Assembly: GCA_022448315.1 (NCBI GenBank) | Contig: JAKVCA010000020.1 | Location: 62,001-126,000, forward strand | Length of the DNA: 64,000 nt | From: Pirellulaceae bacterium | Lineage (GTDB): Bacteria > Planctomycetota > Planctomycetia > Pirellulales > Pirellulaceae | Direction of reading: 5' to 3' | Shown here: piece after piece, positions 26,099 to 34,985 of the stretch | Layout: each line of letters starts with the position of its first letter | Numbering within the stretch: position 1 is the stretch's first letter | Made by a program: the position numbers and the translations under genes | The notes under the pieces: model-generated | Told to the model about the DNA's origin: nothing | The model's database searches: none | What the model saw: only the letters and a program-made list of their open reading frames with translations

Positions 26099-26416
26099 GA
26101 CCGCATCAAACGGCCCAATCTTCCAACCGACCGGCCTCCGGCGAATCCAGCGGCAGGCTCTGAGTCCTTGGGCAATGCCACCATGAAATCCCAAGCTGCC
26201 ACGGTTCAAAATGCCCGGCATATTCACCTTGCATCACCACCCGGATTTATCCTAAACTCCAGCGAGTTTTTGGTTTACAGGTTCGCGCCAGCAAACACCA
26301 ATCCCGCAAGACGACAACCTGATGCCGCATGGCATCCGCCGTCGAAATTTCGTGGAACTCCCCACCTGGGACGTGACTCAGCTGGCATATCATGCTTTGT
26401 GGTCAAAGGACGTGGC
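26099..26416. other. Intergenic, nothing definite
   Basis: A 318-bp gap. The glycosyltransferase frame extends upstream into it without family resemblance, so I treat it as noncoding. No strong repeat or terminator was seen. Confidence 0.4.
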
Positions 26417-27412
26417 ATGGACAAGCCGCAAGTTTCGCTGGTCATTCCCATCTTCAACGAACTTGAAAACATTGAGCCCCTGCAACAGCAGCTCTGCCAC
26501 ATGATGGACGCATGGGACCGAACCACTGAAGTGGTCTTGGTCGATGACGGATCAACGGACGGGACGCGAGAGAAAATCGAATTGCTGGCGACTGCGGATA
26601 CACGCTTTAAACTCGTCCTGTTGCGACGAAACTTTGGCCAAACCGCGGCCATGCAGGCAGGCATCGACCACGCACAGGGTGAAGTGATCGTGACACTTGA
26701 TGGTGACCTGCAAAATGATCCGGCGGATATTCCCATGATGTTGGATCACATCGACGAAGGCTACGACCTCGTCCACGGCTGGCGCAAGAATCGCCAAGAC
26801 GCGTGGCTCAACAGAAAACTCCCCTCCAAAATCGCCAACCGACTCATTTCCAAAGTCACGGGATTCCCGATCCACGATCTTGGCTGCACGCTGAAGGCCA
26901 TTCGTGCAGACATTGCCAAAGAGCTGGAACTCTACGGCGAAATGCACCGGTTCATTCCCATTCTGGCTCACCGTGATGGGGCCAAATGCCTCGAAGTCGT
27001 GACGCGACATCGGCCACGGATTCACGGGGAAACGAAATACGGCATCGGCAGGACGACCCGAGTCCTACTCGACTTGATGACGGTGAAGTACCTGCTTCAG
27101 TATTTTGCCAGTCCGATGAAACTCTTCGGCAACATTGGTTTCATGTGCGCGGCCCTTTCTGCCACCTTCGGTTTGGGAGCCCTCACTCTGAAATGGATGG
27201 GAGGCATGGATATGACGGGCAATCCATTGATGCTGTTTGCTTTGGTCTCCGGACTTGCCTCAATCCAGTTCTTCAGCCTAGGGCTACTGGGTGAAGTCAA
27301 CGCAAGGGTTTACTACGCACAGCACGGCCAAAGAAACTATAAGGTCCGCTCGGTGGTGAACTTTCAGGAAGTCGACCAGGACCAGAACTTCTCCGTTCGG
27401 CGAGCGGCCTGA
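26417..27412 (+). CDS. Family 2 glycosyltransferase with C-terminal membrane helices (DPM1/GtrB/ArnC-like)
   Basis: A 331-residue enzyme. ATG 26417 has AAAGGA at the right distance and is followed by '[20 protein letters not shown]', the usual GT-A start. The nucleotide site is '[15 protein letters not shown]', the metal motif is 'DGDLQNDP', and '[10 protein letters not shown]' and '[13 protein letters not shown]' are characteristic of transferases that move a sugar onto polyprenyl phosphate. Two C-terminal transmembrane helices (about 235-262 and 272-298) anchor it. The likely reaction is sugar transfer from a nucleotide sugar to undecaprenyl phosphate at the cytoplasmic face, for envelope polysaccharide or lipid A decoration. 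The sugar is unknown; no flippase lies nearby. Confidence 0.88.
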   Translation: MDKPQVSLVIPIFNELENIEPLQQQLCHMMDAWDRTTEVVLVDDGSTDGTREKIELLATADTRFKLVLLRRNFGQTAAMQAGIDHAQGEVIVTLDGDLQNDPADIPMMLDHIDEGYDLVHGWRKNRQDAWLNRKLPSKIANRLISKVTGFPIHDLGCTLKAIRADIAKELELYGEMHRFIPILAHRDGAKCLEVVTRHRPRIHGETKYGIGRTTRVLLDLMTVKYLLQYFASPMKLFGNIGFMCAALSATFGLGALTLKWMGGMDMTGNPLMLFALVSGLASIQFFSLGLLGEVNARVYYAQHGQRNYKVRSVVNFQEVDQDQNFSVRRAA

Positions 27413-27778
27413 CGACGGCTCCATAGATTGGAGTCCCAAGGCCGTTCCGTAAAATCTCGCAGGGCGACGGCAAACTCAGATTCTCTCAATCTTGCCCCGC
27501 AGATCTTTTTGTAGCTGCCCCTCGGCTGACAAGTTGCGCCCGAAGACTCATCGCAGCCATTCCGATCCAAGATTCAGGACGCGGCTCTTCGGTCACTCGC
27601 CTAAAACTTCACGACACCCGTCGTATCTAAACCAAGGCCGATCCAGGCTTTCTGCTTCGCTTCTTAAACGCCAACGCAAAGAAGTACGGAAACGGCAGAC
27701 GGACTTTCAACATCGTCAGCCCCGCATCTGCTATTCTTTAAACCTTAACAAGATCTTAATCTCTTATTGGGCAATACT
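27413..27778. other. Intergenic, nothing definite
   Basis: A 366-bp gap with no supported gene, repeat or hairpin. A TTG in frame at 27767 precedes the chosen CotH start. Confidence 0.4.
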
Positions 27779-29497
27779 ATGCGCGAAAAGCAGCAGGCCA
27801 CCTTCGGGCTCTTGTTATTCATGATCATCTTCCCAGCATGGACGATTGGACAAGAGCCAGATGGCGAACGGCCTGCCGTTCTGAGTGCAGAGACGCTGTT
27901 TGCACCGGACAAGGTGGTCAATGTTGAAATTGAGGTCCAAGATGAGGACTGGGATTTACTTCGGAAGCAAGGCCGCTCGATGACTCTAGCTCTTGGAAAA
28001 GAACTACCCGAGAAGCCATTCACTTACGTCCCAGCGAATATCACCGTCAACGGCCAACGGATCGAGCAGGTTGGAATCCGAAAGAAAGGTTTTCTAGGGA
28101 GCCTGAGCGAAAACCGACCTTCACTCAAGATCAAATTCTCTGAATTCCGAAAGCAATCTCCCATCGAGGGACTGAGTCGCTTAACACTCAACAATAACAA
28201 ACAGGACCCTTCTCGGCTGAACCAGTATCTTTCTTACCGCCTGTTCAATGAAGCGGGGGTCATCGCTCCACGTTGCAATTTTGCCAAGGTCACGGTGAAC
28301 GGAAAATATCTCGGCATCTACTCGAATGTCGAGTCCGTCAAAAAGCCATTTCTAGCGCGTTTCGGGGATGATGATGGAGCCCTTTACGAGGGCACCGTTG
28401 TCGATTTTTTCGAGGATCGACTCCGTCGCTTTGAGTCAAAGAACACGAATGCGGATTACAAGGACCTCCAGAAAGTTGCTCGCATCCTGTCGGAAAAACC
28501 CATCGACCTCGATCAACTTGAGGGCATGGTGGACCTCGAAGCATTTTTAAAGTTTTGGGCGATTGAGAGCTTGATCGGTTTTTGGGACGGCTATACCAAC
28601 AATCAAAACAACTTCTTTATCTACCGGAATCCAGTCAACAAAAAATTCAACTTTATCCCATGGGGCCTGGATTCTTCGTTCACCTATCAGATGCCTATCC
28701 CGCCTTTCAAGATTTCTCATCAAACTGTCCATAGTCAGGCGATCCTCGCCAATGAGCTTTACAAAATTCCTGCTATCCAAACTCGCTACCACAAGACGTT
28801 CCAGAACATCTTAAACGAGCACTGGGACGAGACAGCCTTGCTCCGACAGGTTGAACAGGCCGAAAACCTCATTGAGAACGACATCATGGAGGGTCACGAG
28901 GGATTCGCTGAGGATGTCAAGCGGGTTCAAGACTTCATTCGTTCCCGCCGCACGGCACTTTCACGAGAAATCGAGGCTTGGCCCGTTAAAATCACGACGC
29001 CGCCACGACGCCCTTTCTATTTTGAAAAAGTTGGCGAGGCTCAAGCTGATTTTTCGACGAACTGGTTCGAAAAGACGCCCAGAACGGATCCGCCTGTAGG
29101 AACGACAGACATGATGCTCACGATGAACGGAGAGCCCGTTGCTCTCACCGAGGTGAGTGTTTACGTGGAACCCGACAAAAACCGCCCTGAAGTGAATGGA
29201 AAGAGGCCACCCTCGCTTGTGTTCACCGGGAAGCGGAAGCGTGACGGGAAACCCATTCTGATTGGTGTGGGTCTGAATGATCAGGATTTTCGACCATCAA
29301 AAGAGGGTGAGATCCGAGTGGAAGGGATCTATATCGAGGGAAATCCTCTCTTTTTTTTCGCCGCAATGGCGATGGGGCGCGCCCAGTTTGTTTTGACCAG
29401 TGGTAAAGTCCGTTTTCGAAAGGCTGAGAGGGCAGTGGGTGGTGAAGTCGAGGGGACCATTCAGCTCGATATTCTGAGAACGTCTGAACCGAATTGA
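27779..29497 (+). CDS. Secreted CotH-family (kinase-like) protein
   Basis: A 572-residue exported protein; ATG 27779 is followed by a signal peptide ('REKQQATFGLLLFMIIFPAW'). It matches the CotH family, secreted kinase-like proteins first known from Bacillus spore coats: 'IRKKGFLGSLSENRPSLKIKF', 'RLTLNNNKQDPSRLNQYLSYRLF', 'YLGIYSNVESVKKPFLARF', and 'NQNNFFIYRNPVNKKFNFIPWGLDSSF', whose Asp is the expected metal ligand. In Bacillus, CotH phosphorylates coat proteins; in planctomycetes such proteins are common and unstudied. The C-terminal 130 residues are an added domain without clear homology. Followed by a rho-independent terminator; monocistronic. Confidence 0.85.
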   Translation: MREKQQATFGLLLFMIIFPAWTIGQEPDGERPAVLSAETLFAPDKVVNVEIEVQDEDWDLLRKQGRSMTLALGKELPEKPFTYVPANITVNGQRIEQVGIRKKGFLGSLSENRPSLKIKFSEFRKQSPIEGLSRLTLNNNKQDPSRLNQYLSYRLFNEAGVIAPRCNFAKVTVNGKYLGIYSNVESVKKPFLARFGDDDGALYEGTVVDFFEDRLRRFESKNTNADYKDLQKVARILSEKPIDLDQLEGMVDLEAFLKFWAIESLIGFWDGYTNNQNNFFIYRNPVNKKFNFIPWGLDSSFTYQMPIPPFKISHQTVHSQAILANELYKIPAIQTRYHKTFQNILNEHWDETALLRQVEQAENLIENDIMEGHEGFAEDVKRVQDFIRSRRTALSREIEAWPVKITTPPRRPFYFEKVGEAQADFSTNWFEKTPRTDPPVGTTDMMLTMNGEPVALTEVSVYVEPDKNRPEVNGKRPPSLVFTGKRKRDGKPILIGVGLNDQDFRPSKEGEIRVEGIYIEGNPLFFFAAMAMGRAQFVLTSGKVRFRKAERAVGGEVEGTIQLDILRTSEPN

Positions 29498-29887
29498 CCT
29501 TGTCGTGCGAGGGCGTGAAGAGCATTTGGGAGTCGCTTTGGATTCCCCTGTCCTCAAGTGACGCGAGGACAAATTCGGCGAATGCGTCTGTTGCTGTTTC
29601 TTTGGAACTTGGCAGGAAACCTGTCGTCTCAAGCCTCCGATGAAGGTTCAGCAAGGCGGCTTTGTCTCGCGCCGCCTTTTGTTGCTTTGTTTTGCGTTAC
29701 TCGTTGAAGGGTGGGGATCCTTGCGCGCGGGTGCTGTGAGGTTGATCCTATGGAATTAACGACGCCGGGGCATGCGTCGGTACAACCCCGCGACTACAAT
29801 ATGGGATCGGCCTGTGGCCAAGGCGATTGCCATACCTCAGGCCCTTGACCGGGCCCAAATTCCAATACTGAAATCTGGAAGAGATGC
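29498..29887. other. Intergenic region between CotH and RND adaptor
   Basis: Apart from the terminator at 29653-29682, it has a small hairpin CGACGC/GCGTCG (29760-29779) and a GGCCC/GGGCC stem (29840-29855) close to the adaptor start. The latter two may be regulatory for the efflux operon. No gene is seen. Confidence 0.45.
29653..29682 (+). terminator. Rho-independent terminator downstream of the CotH gene
   Basis: AAGGCGGC (29653-29660) pairs with GCCGCCTT (29671-29678), followed by TTTTGTTGC. It lies about 155 bases after the CotH stop and about 205 before the RND adaptor gene. Confidence 0.75.
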
Positions 29888-31240
29888 ATGTGGAATCGTC
29901 TGATCGTCACGAGTTGCTCCTTTTTCATGTTGCTCACCCCCGTCGCATGGGGACAATCCCCGCCAAGTGGTGAGCAACTTTCGCCCGTGGTGGTCTATCC
30001 GGTCGTCGAGTTCCAGCAGCCTCTTGGAAAGTCGTTCTACGGAACGACCGAACCCATTCGGCGAACTTCGATTGGCAGCGCGGTGGAAGGGCGAATCGAG
30101 TCCGTTTACTTCGAGGAAGGGGAAGAGTTGACGCACACCGCCAACGCGGCAGATTCAAGCCAAACGTCGGAGGAAAACGGTTTTGATCTCGTGAAACTAA
30201 AGACCGAGACGATCACGCAGGAACTCCTGGCGGCTCAAGCCGAATTGCAGTACCGAAAACTCGCCCACGAGGAATTGCTTCTTTCGATCGATTTGGAAAT
30301 CACCCATGCCGAACAAAGTCGGTTGGCGGCAGAGCAGGCCCAGCAACTTGCGGAGAAGAAGTTTGGTAGGGCACAGTCGCTGTTCGAGCGACAAAATGGC
30401 GTTACCAAAGACGAATTTGATGAAGCGGAATCCGCTCGAGCCATTGCCATCGCAACGGTGCTGCAGGCCCAAGCGACAAGCAAGCGTCTGAAAGACACCA
30501 AACAGGTTCGACTCGCGCAAGCCAAGGCCCAGGTGGAGATCCAAGAAGCGGTCGTTCAGCGACTGGAGGATCAGTTGCGGAAACATACCATCCGCAGTCC
30601 CTTTGAAGGCTACGTGGTCAGTCAGAAAGCGGACGTTGGAGATTGGGTAAGCCGTGGTGATGTGGTGGCAGAAGTCATCCAAATTGATCCGATTCAGTTA
30701 CGCGTTTTTGTCCCTGAATCCGATCTCTATAGTTTGAAGGTTGCCTTAAAATTAGCCCCGGAAGAGAAACTGGACGTCTGGGTCCGTTTCGATGCCATCA
30801 AAGACCAGCGATTCAATGGCCGTGTTGAACGCATCATCCCCCAGGCCGATGTGCGATCAAGAACGTTCCCGATATTGATCCGCGTTGATAATCCCAAAGA
30901 TTCTCGACTTGGAAGGCGACTAGGGTCCGGCATGTTGGCGGAAGTGGCGTTGCCGATTGGCACGGCACAAAAACGCCTCCTCGTTCCTAAAGATGCGATC
31001 AACCTGGAAGATGAATCGGCGTCGGTGATTGCTGCACGGTCCAACGGCGAATCTTTTGGCTACCGCGCCGAAAAAATTCCCGTCAGGCTAGGGCTCTCCA
31101 TGGGGAATTTTGTCGCGGTCACCGGTGAATTGAGTGTCACGGATCGGGTCGTCGTGGAAGGCAACGAACGCATCCGTGCCGGTCAGATTCTCGACGTCGT
31201 TTCGGAAGGAGAGTATGACCTGCCCGGAACCGTCCCCTAA
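29888..31240 (+). CDS. RND efflux periplasmic adaptor subunit (MFP/HlyD family)
   Basis: A 450-residue periplasmic adaptor that links an inner-membrane RND pump to an outer-membrane channel. The signal peptide ends near 'PVAWGQ'. Then a split biotinyl/lipoyl half ('GSAVEGRIESVYFEEGEELT'), a coiled-coil hairpin (about 95-220, 'AQAELQYRKLAHEELL', 'DEAESARAIAIATVLQAQATSKRL'), the second lipoyl half ('IRSPFEGYVVSQKADVGDWVSRGDVV') and a beta-barrel ('RFNGRVERIIPQADVRSRTFPILIRV'). No lipobox cysteine is present at the signal end. Start ATG 29888. The permease follows 62 bp later. Confidence 0.93.
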   Translation: MWNRLIVTSCSFFMLLTPVAWGQSPPSGEQLSPVVVYPVVEFQQPLGKSFYGTTEPIRRTSIGSAVEGRIESVYFEEGEELTHTANAADSSQTSEENGFDLVKLKTETITQELLAAQAELQYRKLAHEELLLSIDLEITHAEQSRLAAEQAQQLAEKKFGRAQSLFERQNGVTKDEFDEAESARAIAIATVLQAQATSKRLKDTKQVRLAQAKAQVEIQEAVVQRLEDQLRKHTIRSPFEGYVVSQKADVGDWVSRGDVVAEVIQIDPIQLRVFVPESDLYSLKVALKLAPEEKLDVWVRFDAIKDQRFNGRVERIIPQADVRSRTFPILIRVDNPKDSRLGRRLGSGMLAEVALPIGTAQKRLLVPKDAINLEDESASVIAARSNGESFGYRAEKIPVRLGLSMGNFVAVTGELSVTDRVVVEGNERIRAGQILDVVSEGEYDLPGTVP

Positions 31241-31302
31241 ACCCCAAGGTCATTCTTTTTCCTCACCGAACCCACTTGCATCCCCTAGTCTTGCGAACGT
31301 CC

Positions 31303-34300
31303 ATGCACCCGATTCAATCATTCATTGCGCATCCGGTCAAAGTCTCGGTGTGCGTTCTCCTGGTTTCACTATTTGGCGGGCTTTCGATCCTGCGAATGCC
31401 CATGCAGTTGACCCCAGAAGTTGAACGTCCCACCATCTCCATACGCACCAACTGGCCGGGCCGAAGTCCTCAGGAAGTTGAAAAAGAAATTGTTCAGAAG
31501 CAAGAAGAGCAACTGCAAAGTGTCGAAGGCGTCGTCAAGCTAAGTTCCGAAAGCTCCAACTCAAGAGGGCAGGTCCGGCTGGAGTTTAATGTTGGAACTG
31601 ACATGCAAGAGGCGATCCTGAAGGTCAACAGTCGCCTCCAGCAGGTCGGTGACTACCCCGTCGATGCCGATGAACCGATCATCAGCACGTCCAATTCGGC
31701 CGATTCACCGGTCGCGTGGGTGATCCTCAGCGCTCGACCTGCATCCCGGGAGAAGATCTCCGGGTTCCAACAAAAGTATCCGGAACATCGTGAGGGCCTC
31801 GAACAGGTCCTGACTGCCCAGAGTCCGGGGCTCGCCATGTTGAGAATTCGTCAGCTCGCCAAACTTCACCCTGAACTGGAGCCTCTTCTACCGGCGGACA
31901 TCGACATCCCGACCCTTCGAAAGTTTGCGAAGGACCAGATCGCGTCTCGCTTCGAGCGGGTGGACGGGGTTTCCGCGGTGGATTTATATGGTGGAAGGGA
32001 GCCAGAATTACAGGTCATTGTTGACCCCCAGAAACTCGCGGCGCGGGGCCTGACATTGACCGATGTCAGAGATCGCCTGCGGAGCCAGAATGTTGACACG
32101 TCGGGCGGGGACCTTTGGGAACTCAAACGCCGATACGTCGTGCGAACTCTCGGACAATACAACTCCCCTACCGATGTTGAGCAGGTCGTCTTGGCCATCC
32201 CAAACGGCCAACCCGTTTTGGTGAAAGATGTCGCCACGGTCCGGCTGGACTATCGGAAGCCCGAAGGCTACGTCCGTCGATTCGGTACCAACAACCTGTC
32301 GGTAGGCATCCGAAGAGAAGGGGGGGCAAACGTTCTTGAGGTGATGGAAGGGGTCAGAAGAGTCACGGCCCAACTGAATGAAGGTGTCTTGAAAAATGAA
32401 AATCTGACCCTCACCCAAGTTTACGACGAGACGGTCTACATTCAATCGTCCATGAAACTGGTCAACCAGAACATCATCTTGGGAAGTGCTCTGACCGTCA
32501 TCATCCTCGTTTTGTTTTTACATCTGGATGCTCGGACGATCTTGCTCGTCCCGTTGCTGTCAGGCTCCGCCCTGGTCGCTCTCTTGGTATCGCCCTGGTT
32601 TTTTCTGGTCACCTTGCTCCTGATTTTCATCGCAGGTTTTTGGTATGCCCGAGGCGCTCTGGTCGTGTCGCTGGCAATCCCCATCAGCATCGTGGGAACG
32701 TTTTTGATTCTGAATAGCCTTGGACGATCCCTCAACGTGATCAGCTTGGCGGGACTGGCTTTCGCGGTTGGCATGCTTGTGGATAACGCGGTCGTCGTTC
32801 TTGAAAACATTTACCGGTACTACCAACGGGGTTACCGCCCCGCGGAAGCGGCATTGAAAGGGACGAAGGAAGTTTGGGGAGCAGTGCTGGCCTCAACATT
32901 AACGACCCTGTTTGTTTTTGTTCCCGTGCTATTTCTTCAAGGTGAGGTCGGTCAACTGTTCGCGGATATCGCTTTGGCCATCAGCAGTGCTGTGGCTCTA
33001 TCTCTTTTGGTAAGCGTGATCGTGATCCCAATGGCCTCTGCGAAAATCCTCGGGCAATCCCACTCGGAGGAACCCACTTCGGTTCAAACCACTTCGTTGA
33101 CACTGAAAGGCTCGGCCCTCGCGTCTTCGGTGGCAAGCGGCGTCTTGGCCATCAACCGATTCGCGCAAACTTCACCGCTCCGGCAACTCGGGATTGTGAT
33201 CGTGTTGACCCTCATCGCGACGGTTGGAAGTTATTTCCTGTTTCCTGCGGTTGAGTATCTCCCGACAGGCAATCGAAACATGGTGCGATGCGCGATTTCG
33301 CCTCCTCCGGGTTACAACCTGGACAAAATGCTCGACATGGGCGCATTTATCGAAGAGGAACTTCAACCTTATTGGGACGTTCAACCGGGGCAAACTGAGC
33401 ACGACGGCGCTCCGACGATCAAAGATTTTTTTTACGTCGCCTACGGAAACGGCATGTTCATGGGTCTTCAAGCAAGCGACCCACTGCAAGCGCGAAGTCT
33501 TGTGGAACTGATTCGGTCAAGGCTGAGTAACAAGTTTCCCGGATCTTTCGTATTCGTCTCTCAATCCAGCCTTTTCGAACGACGTGGTTCTGGCGGGAGG
33601 ACCATTGAAATTGAAATCAGCGGCCCCGAACTCAGAACATTGATCGACCTGGGCCGACGAATTATGGGCGATATGAAAGCGGCGGCTTCGGAAGAAGCAG
33701 ATTCTCCGGTCGCCCAAGTCGGCAAAAGGTCGCCGTTGCTACCCGAATCGACACAAATGCGACCGGAACCCAGTCTGGATTTGAATACCCCTGAGCTTCA
33801 CGTGGTCGCCAAGCCAATCCCGGCAAGCGAAGTTGGCATCAGTAACGAAGAACTTGGCTACGCGATCAACACCATTGTTGACGGTGCGTACGTGACAGAC
33901 TATTTCCTCGGTGGCGACAAAATCGACCTCGTCCTCTGGGGCAGTGAAGAACTTCTCTCGAATTCGATGGCCGAAAAAAGTGGTTACACGGGCCAAACCC
34001 AAGATCTTGAATCAAAGTACATCGCAACCCGAAATTCAGAATTTCCCGTGCGTTTGAGCAGCATTGCGAACATCGACCTCGGGGCAGGTCCTCAGCAGAT
34101 TAATCATCGGGAACGGCAGAGGTCCATTTCAATCACCGTCACGCCTCCGCCAGAATTGCCCCTCGAGACCGCGATCAACGTCATTCAAACGGAAGTCTTG
34201 GCCCCGCTCAGTAAAGATCCTAGATACTCCAACGATTACACGTTTAACTTAAGTGGCACGGCCAACAAACTTCGAGACACCTGGCTTGAATTGCGTTGGA

Positions 34301-34896
34301 ATGTCCTCATCGCACTGCTGGTCACGTACCTGCTGATGGCGGCGCTTTTTGAATCCTGGGTTTATCCTCTGGTCATCATTTTCAGTGTACCGCTGGGTGC
34401 CGTTGGTGGTCTTCTGGGCCTGCAGCTTCTATCGGTCTATCTGAGCTGGCAGGGTGCCCCCCCCCAGCCCCTGGACGTGTTGACCATGCTTGGATTTGTG
34501 ATTCTGATTGGAACAGTCGTCAACAATGCCATTTTGATTGTCCATCAAACGCTTAACCTGATTCGCGATGATCACCTGGAGCCTCATGATGCTGTCCTCG
34601 AAAGTGTCCGAACACGCGTTCGACCGATTTGCATGACCACTGCAACCACGGTGTGCGGCCTTGCTCCATTGGTCTTTTTTCCTGGGGCTGGCAGCGAACT
34701 TTACCGCGGTATCGGTGCCGTGGTGCTTGGAGGACTGGTTGTATCAACCATTTTCACACTCGTGTTGGTACCCAACCTTTTTACGCTCGTCATGCGTTTG
34801 CGACAACGATTTGGGAATATTACCAAACCGATCATCCAGTCCACGTCCACCATGGACTCAGGGCAGGACGCAAAAAAGATTGGCGGAAAAATTTAG
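31303..34896 (+). CDS. RND-family efflux permease (AcrB-like, with extra hydrophobic insert)
   Basis: A 1197-residue inner-membrane proton-driven pump, longer than AcrB (1049). ATG 31303 is preferred to an in-frame TTG at 31276. The first helix is 'PVKVSVCVLLVSLFGGLSI'; 'MPMQLTPEVERPTISI' and the porter subdomains follow. The proton-relay helix reads 'GMLVDNAVVVLENIY', so only one of the two AcrB aspartates is present (D494). Between 'LFLHLDART' and 'RGALVVSLAIPISIVGT' there is an added hydrophobic stretch (about 411-450), and another insert of about 45 residues lies in the first porter domain (about 150-200). The substrate is unknown. Co-transcribed with the adaptor; no outer-membrane channel gene is adjacent. 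Confidence 0.9.
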   Translation: MHPIQSFIAHPVKVSVCVLLVSLFGGLSILRMPMQLTPEVERPTISIRTNWPGRSPQEVEKEIVQKQEEQLQSVEGVVKLSSESSNSRGQVRLEFNVGTDMQEAILKVNSRLQQVGDYPVDADEPIISTSNSADSPVAWVILSARPASREKISGFQQKYPEHREGLEQVLTAQSPGLAMLRIRQLAKLHPELEPLLPADIDIPTLRKFAKDQIASRFERVDGVSAVDLYGGREPELQVIVDPQKLAARGLTLTDVRDRLRSQNVDTSGGDLWELKRRYVVRTLGQYNSPTDVEQVVLAIPNGQPVLVKDVATVRLDYRKPEGYVRRFGTNNLSVGIRREGGANVLEVMEGVRRVTAQLNEGVLKNENLTLTQVYDETVYIQSSMKLVNQNIILGSALTVIILVLFLHLDARTILLVPLLSGSALVALLVSPWFFLVTLLLIFIAGFWYARGALVVSLAIPISIVGTFLILNSLGRSLNVISLAGLAFAVGMLVDNAVVVLENIYRYYQRGYRPAEAALKGTKEVWGAVLASTLTTLFVFVPVLFLQGEVGQLFADIALAISSAVALSLLVSVIVIPMASAKILGQSHSEEPTSVQTTSLTLKGSALASSVASGVLAINRFAQTSPLRQLGIVIVLTLIATVGSYFLFPAVEYLPTGNRNMVRCAISPPPGYNLDKMLDMGAFIEEELQPYWDVQPGQTEHDGAPTIKDFFYVAYGNGMFMGLQASDPLQARSLVELIRSRLSNKFPGSFVFVSQSSLFERRGSGGRTIEIEISGPELRTLIDLGRRIMGDMKAAASEEADSPVAQVGKRSPLLPESTQMRPEPSLDLNTPELHVVAKPIPASEVGISNEELGYAINTIVDGAYVTDYFLGGDKIDLVLWGSEELLSNSMAEKSGYTGQTQDLESKYIATRNSEFPVRLSSIANIDLGAGPQQINHRERQRSISITVTPPPELPLETAINVIQTEVLAPLSKDPRYSNDYTFNLSGTANKLRDTWLELRWNVLIALLVTYLLMAALFESWVYPLVIIFSVPLGAVGGLLGLQLLSVYLSWQGAPPQPLDVLTMLGFVILIGTVVNNAILIVHQTLNLIRDDHLEPHDAVLESVRTRVRPICMTTATTVCGLAPLVFFPGAGSELYRGIGAVVLGGLVVSTIFTLVLVPNLFTLVMRLRQRFGNITKPIIQSTSTMDSGQDAKKIGGKI

Positions 34897-34921
34897 TCGG
34901 GCAGATCTAAACGGAAAAATT

Positions 34922-34951
34922 AAAAAAGCGACGGTTTCGCAACCGTCGCTT
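34922..34951 (-). terminator. Rho-independent terminator for the secretin-module gene
   Basis: AAGCGACGGTT (34926-34936) pairs with AACCGTCGCTT (34941-34951) around a TCGC loop; on the minus strand it runs into T6. It lies 35 bases after the stop at 34986 and also limits the converging RND transcript. Confidence 0.92.
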
Positions 34952-34985
34952 CCAAATGATCTTGAAGTTTTGAGAGGGCAGTCGG

